DNA of 9,523 bases from Verrucomicrobiota bacterium. Lineage in GTDB: Bacteria; Verrucomicrobiota; Verrucomicrobiia; Chthoniobacterales; UBA10450. Both the position numbers and the translations under genes were made by a program. The stretch spans positions 1 through 9,523 of the forward strand of contig QHRC01000166.1 in NCBI GenBank assembly GCA_003219995.1. The letters are read 5' to 3'. Positions 1 through 5,108 of the stretch are shown here, in pieces. Below the pieces are notes generated by a model. The model searched no databases and had not been told where the DNA came from. It saw only the letters and a program-made list of their open reading frames with translations. Position 1 is the stretch's first letter; each line of letters opens with the position of its first letter.

Positions 1-13
1 TGCGACCGGAAAA

Positions 14-40
14 TCAGACATCAAACGTCAAACATCAAAC
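14..40. repeat. Short heptamer tandem repeat (TCARACN x4)
   Basis: Four back-to-back copies of a 7-base unit run from 14 to 40: TCAGACA, TCAAACG, TCAAACA and a last partial TCAAAC. The array lies in the AT-richer leader just upstream of the universal stress protein gene. The period of 7 is read directly. Its role is unknown; it may be a simple-sequence tract prone to copy-number change. Confidence 0.6.
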
Positions 41-91
41 TTTTCCGTGGTTGCCGAAGTTCACGCAGCGAGGAGATTGGTCTGCGCCTTC

Positions 92-922
92 ATGATGAAT
101 TTGTCGAGCTACAAAGCGATCGCCGTGGCCAGCACTTTTTCCCCGCGGTTTGAGCAAGTGCTTTCGGAAGCAAAACGGATCCGTGATCGTTTCGGTTCGG
201 AGTTAAGTTTGATTTATGTCGGCGAACGCAATGAGAAAACCGCGCAGAAATTTCGTGACGCGCTGGTGCAATTGCAGCTTTCGGGCGACTCGACCATTCA
301 TTACCGGCAGGGCGATCCGGCCGAAGCGATCTTGAAAGCACTGGCAGACAATGATGTCGACCTTGTCGTGGCCGGTGCGCTCGAGAAAGAGGTTATTCTG
401 CGGCCGGTTCTTGGTAATGTCGCGCGACGGCTGGTTCGCGAGGCAGGATGTTCTGTCTTGCTTTTTACCAAGCCGGAGCGTGAACCAAAACCGCTGCGGC
501 AGATCGTTTTCATCGCGGACTATTCCGAGCACGGTCAGCAGGCGTTCAAGAAGGCCCTTGGCTTGGCCGCGGCCGAAGCGTGCGAAAGGCTCTATGTTGT
601 TCGCACCTACACCACCTTCGATGAAGCGCGCGCCTCCTTGCGGGCCGATGCTGGAGATAGCGCGCCGCGGCCCCGCACCTTCGAAGAGGAGGAAGCTGCT
701 TTGGAAGAATTCATTCTCGCCGCCGGTCAGACCGATGTGCCTATCGAAGCGCGCTGCCTTCGCGGTAACACTGGCTTTGCCGCGTCCGACTTCGTCCAAT
801 CGGTGGAAGCTGATTTGCTCGTTGTGCCTGTGCAGACGAGCGGCCCTACCGGCGAGCGATTGCCCAATCATATCGCATGGATCACGGACGTAATTCCGTG
901 CAACCTCTGGGTGATTCGCTGA
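92..922 (+). CDS. Universal stress protein, two tandem UspA domains
   Basis: A cytoplasmic protein of about 276 residues with two UspA-type domains in tandem. The first (roughly residues 5-128) opens with YKAIAVASTF and a helix, then has the strand SELSLIYVG, a DVDLVVAGA strand, and the segment VLGNVARRLVREAGCSVLLF, which resembles the C-terminal nucleotide-binding loop of ATP-binding Usp proteins. The second (about 135-276) starts at LRQIVFIADYSEHGQQAF and ends with DLLVVPVQ and CNLWVIR; its glycine loop is degenerate, so this half may not bind ATP. I chose the ATG at 92 (another ATG follows at 95) because the Usp fold begins directly after it and AGGAG lies at 71-75, although the 16-nt spacing is long. 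A GTG at 47 could add 15 residues but has no visible ribosome site. The gene stands alone, followed by a repeat-rich spacer. The family is recognised from sequence; the stress or signal sensed is unknown. Confidence 0.85.
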   Translation: MMNLSSYKAIAVASTFSPRFEQVLSEAKRIRDRFGSELSLIYVGERNEKTAQKFRDALVQLQLSGDSTIHYRQGDPAEAILKALADNDVDLVVAGALEKEVILRPVLGNVARRLVREAGCSVLLFTKPEREPKPLRQIVFIADYSEHGQQAFKKALGLAAAEACERLYVVRTYTTFDEARASLRADAGDSAPRPRTFEEEEAALEEFILAAGQTDVPIEARCLRGNTGFAASDFVQSVEADLLVVPVQTSGPTGERLPNHIAWITDVIPCNLWVIR

Positions 923-928
923 GCAATT

Positions 929-952
929 GTCGATCTTGTTAATGTCGATCTT
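929..952 (+). repeat. Two tandem copies of the iterated 9-mer GTCGATCTT
   Basis: Two copies of GTCGATCTT lie 15 bases apart (929-937 and 944-952) in the spacer after the stress-protein gene. The same 9-mer occurs at 1488-1496, 1702-1710, 1960-1968, 2681-2689, 4930-4938 and 9005-9013 on the + strand. On the - strand (read as AAGATCGAC) it occurs at 2126-2134 and 4129-4137. Nine of the ten copies are preceded by T, and all but one of those by A/T-T. Copies fall in spacers and in genes, and in genes they use more than one reading frame, so codon use does not explain them. The function is unknown; see findings. Confidence 0.75.
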
Positions 953-961
953 GCGCGTGAC

Positions 962-1018
962 TTGTAGAGGCGCTTGTATCAAGCGGCTGGCTATTGGGTT
1001 GACACAACGGCCGTGCAA
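962..1018 (+). repeat. Dispersed palindromic repeat, copy 1 (degenerate)
   Basis: This copy shares two exact blocks with the copy at 1725-1794: TTGTAGAGGCGCT (962-974) and GGTTGACACAAC (997-1008). The space between the blocks is 10 bases shorter than in copy 2. The right end, GCCGTGCAA, is a decayed match to the CGCCGCTACAA end of copy 2. It sits between the stress-protein gene and the membrane-protein gene and is preceded at 9 bases by a GTCGATCTT 9-mer. It resembles REP or MITE-like small palindromic elements; no encoded protein is seen. Confidence 0.65.
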
Positions 1019-1026
1019 TTTTTCCG

Positions 1027-1731
1027 ATGAATCATCCATTTCAAGCTTATGGCGCCGCCCATCTCACCGTCATTCTCCTAACCATCGCGCTGCCGTTCGT
1101 CCTCGCAGGGATTGTGCGTCGAGCAAAATCGAGCCACCTCGAGCGCGCGATCGTCGCATCGCTCTCCGTCCTGCTCGTTTTGAATTACGCTGTCTATTTA
1201 ATTCTTGTCCGCAACGTCAGCGTGATGAGCTGGGAACAAATGTTGCCGCTCCAACTTTGCGATTGGGGGATGGTCGTCGTGATCGTTGCGATGTGGAGTG
1301 GAAATCAGCGCTGGTTCGAGGTCGCGTATTTTTGGGGAATCGGCGGGACGCTCCAAGCTGTGCTCACGCCAAGTCTCCACTTCGGCTTTCCGGACTTTCG
1401 TTTCTTCAGTTTTTTCATTTCGCATTCGGGCATCATCATCGGCGTGATTTTCCTGATGCTGACCCGCAGGTATCGGCCGCGTCCCATGTCGATCTTACGC
1501 GTGTTCGCTTGGTCGGAATTTTATTTTGTCGTTACCTTCATCGCGGACGAGCTAACTGGTTATAACTACGGATTTTTGCTCCATAAACCGGAGGCATTTT
1601 CCATTTTGAGTTTTCTCTCCGACTGGCGGCCGCTTTACCTAGTGCAGATGCATTTCGTCGCCCTGCTCTTTTTCATCGTGCTCTATTTGCCCTTTGCGAT
1701 TGTCGATCTTGTGCGGCAAAAAAAGTTGTAG
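1027..1731 (+). CDS. TIGR02206/YwaF-type integral membrane protein
   Basis: A 234-residue polytopic inner-membrane protein with about six to seven hydrophobic segments (for example residues about 13-31, 42-61, 83-98, 105-120, 132-147, 158-175 and 205-228). Conserved-looking family marks are AHLTVI near the N terminus, LPLQLCDWG around Cys78, FFISHSG around His133, and TGYNYGFLLHKPEAFS in the C-terminal half. These match the bacterial TIGR02206 (YwaF) family. To my knowledge that family is related to eukaryotic TMEM164, reported as a cysteine-dependent acyltransferase; the Cys78/His133 pair could be the equivalent active site, but that is inference. The ATG at 1027 is preceded by no convincing ribosome site. 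The stop codon TAG (1729-1731) lies inside the left arm of a palindromic repeat, so the last two residues are repeat-encoded. The neighbours suggest no pathway, and the biological role is unknown. Confidence 0.8.
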   Translation: MNHPFQAYGAAHLTVILLTIALPFVLAGIVRRAKSSHLERAIVASLSVLLVLNYAVYLILVRNVSVMSWEQMLPLQLCDWGMVVVIVAMWSGNQRWFEVAYFWGIGGTLQAVLTPSLHFGFPDFRFFSFFISHSGIIIGVIFLMLTRRYRPRPMSILRVFAWSEFYFVVTFIADELTGYNYGFLLHKPEAFSILSFLSDWRPLYLVQMHFVALLFFIVLYLPFAIVDLVRQKKL

Positions 1732-1794
1732 AGGCGCTCGCCGCTGCCAGCGCCTGTTTTTAATTTCGGCGGTTGACACAACCGCCGCTACAAC
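1725..1794. repeat. Dispersed palindromic repeat, copy 2 (complete, 70 bp)
   Basis: The element is bounded by near-perfect inverted ends: GTTGTAGAGGCG at 1725-1736 and CGCCGCTACAAC at 1783-1794, matching at 11 of 12 positions. Inside are two hairpins: AGGCGCT/AGCGCCT (1732-1738 with 1749-1755), and a perfect 9-bp stem CGGCGGTTG/CAACCGCCG (1767-1775 with 1779-1787) around an ACA loop. A second, decayed copy in the same orientation lies upstream of the membrane-protein gene at 962-1018, so that gene is flanked by direct repeats. No transposase is present. Such structure is typical of REP/MITE-like sequences mobilised in trans, but that is inference. Confidence 0.75.
1732..1766 (+). terminator. 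Terminator-like hairpin after the YwaF-type gene
   Basis: A 7-bp GC-rich stem, AGGCGCT (1732-1738) with AGCGCCT (1749-1755), has a 10-base loop and is followed directly by G then TTTTTAATTT (1757-1766). It begins at the base after the upstream gene's stop codon. It has the form of a rho-independent terminator and is carried inside the palindromic repeat, which would separate the membrane-protein gene from the kdsA block. Confidence 0.6.
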
Positions 1795-1815
1795 TCAGGA
1801 CTTAGCTCGACTCTC

Positions 1816-2626
1816 GTGAAACCTAAGCCGCTAAAAATCAAGTCCGTTACCATTGGCGGAAAACGCCCTGTCTTCATTCTTGGGCCGTGCGTGATCGAAT
1901 CGGAGAAGTTTGTCTGGCGCATGGCCAGGAGCATCGAGAAAATCTGCGCGCAGGAAGAGGTCGATCTTATCTTCAAAGCTTCCTATGACAAAGCGAACCG
2001 AACGTCGGTCCGTTCGTTTCGGCGTGCGCGAAGGGTGCGAGATTCTGTCGGCGATCGGCCGCGATTTAAAAGTTTCCGTGACGACGGACGTGCATTCGCC
2101 GGCCGAGGCGGAAATTGCCGGGGGCAAGATCGACATGTTGCAGATCCCGGCGTTTCTCTGCCGGCAAACGGATTTGCTTCGGGCGGCGGCCGAAACCGGT
2201 CGCGCCATCAATGTAAAGAAAGGCCAGTTTCTCGCGCCGTGGGACGTAGAGAATATTGCGGAGAAGCTCGCCGCCTTCGGCAACGAGAAATTCTGCTTCA
2301 CGGAACGCGGCACGACATTTGGCTACAACAATCTGGTCGCCGATATGCGCTCGTTGCATTGGATGCGCGAAGCCGGCTACCGGGTCATTTTTGATGCGAC
2401 CCATTCCGTGCAGCGTCCGGGGGGAGCAGGGGACGCGACTTCCGGTGACGGCGAACTCGCGCCGGTGCTGGCACGCGCGGCCATGGCCGCCGGATGCGAC
2501 GGCATCTTCATGGAGGTGCATGAAAATCCGGCGCGCGCCTTATCGGATGGGCCGAACCAGATACCGCTAAAAAATTTGCCGAAGCATCTGCGCATGTTAA
2601 AGGCTATTCATGCTGCCGTCTCGTAG
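1816..2626 (+). CDS. kdsA: 3-deoxy-8-phosphooctulonate synthase (KdsA), frameshifted
   Basis: KdsA condenses PEP with arabinose-5-phosphate to KDO-8-phosphate, the committed step to the LPS inner-core sugar KDO. The reading frame from a GTG at 1816 carries ILGPCVIES and KASYDKANRTSVRSFR (residues about 20-69). The homology then jumps to the +1 frame at 2021 with GVREGCEIL, TTDVHSPAEA, LQIPAFLCRQTDLL, INVKKGQF, ERGTTFGYNNLV, FDATHSVQRPGG and IFMEVHENP, ending with TAG at 2624-2626. The family has FRGPG at the junction. Here FR is followed by a single G, so about 8 bases (the codons for GP plus two) appear lost between CGG repeats near 2020-2023. Cys25 in GPCVIES marks the metal-dependent KdsA class (metal-independent enzymes have Asn there). 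No strong ribosome site is seen (AGGA at 1797 is far). The lptC-like gene overlaps its 3' end by 17 bases. A true pseudogene or a sequence error are both possible; the rest looks fully conserved. Confidence 0.85.
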
Positions 2627-3167
2627 CGGCCGCTCCGCAAACTGGAGCTGGTTCGTTTCGCTTTTGTCGCTCCTGTTCTTGTCGATCTTAATCTCGACAG
2701 GGCCGGCCTTTGCCCAGGCAAAAGGCGGCAGGAAAAAGAAACTCTCCGCCGCATCGAGTGCGTCGCCGGGTGAGCAAAGTCTCACTAATATTCCACTTCC
2801 GATTGGTCATGAGGCCAAGGGCCTGGTGCTGCCTGATTTCGGCACCGATGGCCGTCTGCGGGGAAAGTTTGAGGCTAAGACTGCACGACGAATCGATGAG
2901 GAACACGTCGGTTTTCAGGATCTTGAGATCATGACCTACACGCCGGAGAATCGTCCCGATCTGACGATCGACATGCACAGTTCCGTGCTCAATTTGAAGA
3001 CGCGGGTATTGAGTTCGCCGGAGCGCACCACGATTAAGCGGGCCGATTTTAACATCACGGGAGACTCGGTCCAGTTCGATACGAACACACGAACGGGGCA
3101 CTTAGTCGGCAATGTGAAGATGGTGATCACGCAGCAATCGCAGCTCATGAGAAAAGAAAACGAATGA
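2610..3167 (+). CDS. lptC: LptC-like LPS export periplasmic/anchor protein
   Basis: A 185-residue exported protein, probably the LptC component that passes LPS from the LptBFG transporter to LptA. The N terminus has basic residues, then a hydrophobic stretch at about 12-31 ending in PAFAQA. This could be a cleavable signal peptide (after Ala35) or the single membrane anchor usual for LptC. A basic, low-complexity linker (KGGRKKK, ASSASPGE) follows. The region of about 70-175 has alternating beta-strand character (GLVLPDFG, LEIMTYTPE, SVLNLKTRVLSS, ITGDSVQFD, GHLVGNVKMVI) typical of the LptC/OstA beta-jellyroll. The call rests on this pattern, on size (LptC is about 190 residues) and on position between kdsA and the lptA- and lptB-like genes. 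It overlaps kdsA by 17 bases upstream, and its TGA overlaps the next ATG (ATGA), indicating translational coupling. LptC sequences diverge widely, so the exact subfamily is uncertain. Confidence 0.7.
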   Translation: MLPSRSGRSANWSWFVSLLSLLFLSILISTGPAFAQAKGGRKKKLSAASSASPGEQSLTNIPLPIGHEAKGLVLPDFGTDGRLRGKFEAKTARRIDEEHVGFQDLEIMTYTPENRPDLTIDMHSSVLNLKTRVLSSPERTTIKRADFNITGDSVQFDTNTRTGHLVGNVKMVITQQSQLMRKENE

Positions 3168-3829
3168 GAACGCTGTTGGCGGTATTCGTGATGATCTGTG
3201 GCATGACCGTGCAATTGCGGGCGCAGCTCGCGGTCTCGCCAGCGGCGTCCGGCACTCCCACGAAGAAGGCGGAGAAGGCAGCGACCGAAAAAGAAGGTAA
3301 ATCCGGCGTCAACAACTTTTTCGGTTCAGGCAATAAGACACAGTCTACTGAACCGACGACAACGGAGATTTATGCGGATGAGGCATTTTTTGATTCGAAC
3401 AAAAGCATCGGCATCTTTAGCAGTCACGTGAAGGTGATCGACCCGCGTTTTAATCTTCAATCCGACAAGTTGACCGTTTACATCAGCAAAGGCGAGAATC
3501 AGAAACTAGAGAAGACGATTGCAGAAGGCAATGTGGCGGTTGTACGCGACCGGCCTGACCCTAATGGAGGACCACCGACCCACTCGGTCGGCCGTTCGGA
3601 CAAGGCGATTTACACGGCTGCGACCGGCGATGTGGAGTTGAGCGGCACGCCGCGTGTGCAGGAAGGGTTAAATACCCATTTGGCGACCAGCCCGGACACG
3701 GTCATGGTCATCAATCAGAATGGCCAGCTCAGTACGCACGGGCCGAGTCGGACTGAGATTCGCCAGCAGCCGAACGAGCAAGGCACGCCATCGCCAACAC
3801 CGTCGCCGCCGGCTTCGCCGACAGCATGA
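3164..3829 (+). CDS. lptA: LptA/OstA-like periplasmic LPS-bridge protein
   Basis: A 221-residue secreted protein with a clear signal peptide (MRTLLAVFVMICGMTVQLRA, probable cleavage after Ala20). Next comes a low-complexity Ala/Lys/Glu-rich linker to about residue 60. An OstA/LptA-type beta-jellyroll domain covers about 63-185: TEIYADEAFFDS, GIFSSHVKVIDPRFNLQSDKLTVYIS, EKTIAEGNVAVVRD, SDKAIYTAATGDVELSGTPRV. The phrases 'ADEAFFDS...GIFSSHVKV' and 'D(K)AIYTAATGDVELSGTP' are the usual repeated LptA strands. The last 20 or so residues are a Pro/Ser/Thr tail (TPSPTPSPPASPTA), not normal for E. coli LptA and probably disordered. LptA oligomers bridge the periplasm between LptC and LptD. The start overlaps the lptC-like stop by 4 bases (ATGA), so the two are probably coupled. 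A 98-base spacer with no recognisable signal separates it from lptB. Confidence 0.78.
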   Translation: MRTLLAVFVMICGMTVQLRAQLAVSPAASGTPTKKAEKAATEKEGKSGVNNFFGSGNKTQSTEPTTTEIYADEAFFDSNKSIGIFSSHVKVIDPRFNLQSDKLTVYISKGENQKLEKTIAEGNVAVVRDRPDPNGGPPTHSVGRSDKAIYTAATGDVELSGTPRVQEGLNTHLATSPDTVMVINQNGQLSTHGPSRTEIRQQPNEQGTPSPTPSPPASPTA

Positions 3830-3927
3830 TCAGCCATTGAGCTGCGCGGGCTTCTCGGATTTCTTGGTGATGGATAGAAATTTAGAATCATTGGAGCTAT
3901 TGTAGTTTTGGTGAATCCCTAAGACCG

Positions 3928-4857
3928 ATGCCTCTTATCCCAAGTGAGTCGGACAGTTTTCCGGACGTTTTCAGCGGCGCGAACGTTGGCCATTCCAAAC
4001 GCGAGCCTCTCGCGAAATCGCTTGTGCACAAGGAGGCTCCCGTCGGATCGAGCCAGGCTGTGCCCAAAAAAACTACTGGCCAGGATGCTTCCTCTTTGAG
4101 GATGGAAGGTGGCACGCCGGCCGCGGCCAAGATCGACAATGTAATTACGACCGAGGAGCTGGTGAAAATTTATGGCGGCCGCGCAGTCGTCAACGGAGTT
4201 AATATCAGCGCGCGCGCCGGGGAGATCGTGGGCTTGCTCGGGCCGAACGGCGCGGGCAAGACGACCAGTTTTTACATGATCGTCGGACTTGTTAGGCCAA
4301 ACAGCGGTCGCGTTATTTTTTCAGGCACCGACGTGACGAATTATCCGATGTACAAACGCGCGCGGCTCGGCATGGGTTATCTGCCGCAGGAGGAATCGAT
4401 CTTTCGTAAACTGACGGTCGAGCAAAACATCATGGCCATTTTGGAGACGCTGCCATTGTCCAAGCACGAGCGGCGACAGCGTTGCGAACAGTTGATTCAT
4501 CAATTCGGAATCGAACGGATCGCGAAAAACCAGGCGCTCACCCTGAGCGGCGGCGAGAAACGGCGGCTCACGATCGCGCGTTCGTTAGTAACCAAACCGA
4601 AATTGCTCATGTTGGACGAGCCGTTTAGCGGGGTCGACCCGATCGCCGTCTACGACGTGCAGCAGATCATTGTCAATCTGCGCAAATTAGGCTTGGCGAT
4701 CTTGATCACCGACCACAACGTGCGCGAAACATTGTCGATCGTCGATCGCGCCTATTTAATTTTCGAAGGCCGCGTCGAGAGCGAAGGCACGAAAGATTTT
4801 CTCATCAACGACCCGATCAGCCGCCAGCTCTACCTCGGCGAACGCTTCAAGATGTGA
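3928..4857 (+). CDS. lptB: LPS export ABC transporter ATP-binding protein LptB
   Basis: This is the cytoplasmic ATPase that powers LPS extraction by LptFG. With the ATG at 3928 the protein has 309 residues against about 240 in E. coli. The ABC domain begins near residue 71 (ITTEELVKIYGGRAVVNGV). Walker A is GPNGAGKT at 105-112, the signature LSGGE at 206-210, Walker B LLMLDEP at 226-232 followed by FSGVDP, and the switch histidine is His263 in TDHNVRE. IGLP-type LptB marks are present (GYLPQEESIFRKLTVEQN, LYLGERF at the C terminus). The first 70 or so residues are polar and unlike any domain I know. The start is uncertain: there is no ribosome site before 3928, and an in-frame ATG at 4102 would give a normal-length protein (about 251 residues) but has only GAGG touching it. 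lptF, lptG and lptD are not in the window. Identification as LptB is strong. Confidence 0.92.
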   Translation: MPLIPSESDSFPDVFSGANVGHSKREPLAKSLVHKEAPVGSSQAVPKKTTGQDASSLRMEGGTPAAAKIDNVITTEELVKIYGGRAVVNGVNISARAGEIVGLLGPNGAGKTTSFYMIVGLVRPNSGRVIFSGTDVTNYPMYKRARLGMGYLPQEESIFRKLTVEQNIMAILETLPLSKHERRQRCEQLIHQFGIERIAKNQALTLSGGEKRRLTIARSLVTKPKLLMLDEPFSGVDPIAVYDVQQIIVNLRKLGLAILITDHNVRETLSIVDRAYLIFEGRVESEGTKDFLINDPISRQLYLGERFKM

Positions 4858-4860
4858 CCT

Positions 4861-4890
4861 GTCATTCCGACTGAAGTGGAGGAATCTCTC
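4861..4890. repeat. Probable dispersed GTCATTCC...GGAATCTC repeat
   Basis: Immediately after the lptB stop, GTCATTCCGA (4861-4870) and GGAATCTCTC (4881-4890) bracket a GAAGTGGA core. ATTCC (4864-4868) pairs with GGAAT (4881-4885). The pattern 'GTCATTCCGA..GAAGTGGAGGAATCT' resembles a short interspersed element I associate with many soil-bacterial genomes. Only one copy is in this window, so its repetitive nature is recalled rather than shown. Apart from this, one GTCGATCTT 9-mer (4930) and the leader below, the 251-base gap after lptB shows no gene. Confidence 0.4.
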
Positions 4891-5023
4891 ACTGTTTCTC
4901 TGATTCTCGCCGCAACCCGCCGTTGTTTTGTCGATCTTACAACGGGTGCAGCATTGGCCTCCGATCTTTTTGTTGATCGAAAGCAGGCTGGCGATACTGT
5001 CTGAGAGGGCAATGGAGTTTGCC

Positions 5024-5108
5024 TTTCCCAAAATTGGGAAAACCGCCTGACCGGTTTCAGAGCTAATGACTCCTGCTGGCGCAATAATGCGCGAACAGGA
5101 GTTTTATT
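5024..5108 (+). promoter_or_regulatory. Structured 5' leader that sequesters the antiporter ribosome-binding site
   Basis: Three local hairpins follow each other up to the antiporter start. The first is TTTCCCAA/TTGGGAAA (5024-5031 with 5034-5041). The second is AAACCG/CGGTTT (5040-5045 with 5052-5057), which competes with CTGA/TCAG (5047-5050 with 5057-5060). The third is a long two-part stem: ACTCCTG (5069-5075) with CAGGAGT (5096-5102), enclosing GCGCA/TGCGC (5079-5083 with 5088-5092) around an ATAA loop. The right arm contains AGGAG (5097-5101), the only good ribosome site, 7 bases from the ATG at 5109, so this stem should block translation when folded. CGCC (5044-5047) could also pair with GGCG (5078-5081). 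The layout suggests a cis-regulatory RNA (riboswitch, thermometer or protein site). Because TTTTATT follows the stem it could instead act as a terminator or attenuator. The pairings are seen; the function is inferred. Confidence 0.55.

Noticed and set aside
998..1026. TTGACA (999-1004, again at 1773-1778) as a -35 promoter box
   Set aside because: It is part of the hairpin core of the palindromic repeat, and no acceptable -10 hexamer stands 16-18 bases downstream in either copy.
203..1039. Long - strand open frame opposite the stress-protein gene
   Set aside because: It is a GC-rich antisense shadow: the + frame has clear Usp motifs, and the - product shows no recognisable domain and has no ribosome site.
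927..1565. + strand open frame overlapping the membrane-protein gene in another frame
   Set aside because: The Arg/Pro/His-rich product has no family marks, while the 1027-1731 frame gives coherent membrane helices and family motifs.
2014..2030. Programmed ribosomal frameshifting in kdsA
   Set aside because: No slippery heptamer is present, and a frameshift would not restore the missing Gly-Pro of the FRGPG motif, so a deletion fits better.
3830..3927. Possible promoter or small gene between the lptA-like gene and lptB
   Set aside because: No convincing -35/-10 pair, hairpin or coding frame was seen in these 98 bases.
5069..5108. Simple intrinsic terminator instead of a ribosome-site switch
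   Set aside because: Not fully excluded: TTTTATT follows the stem. But the stem's right arm is the only ribosome-binding site of the gene starting 7 bases later, so a translational switch is the better first reading.
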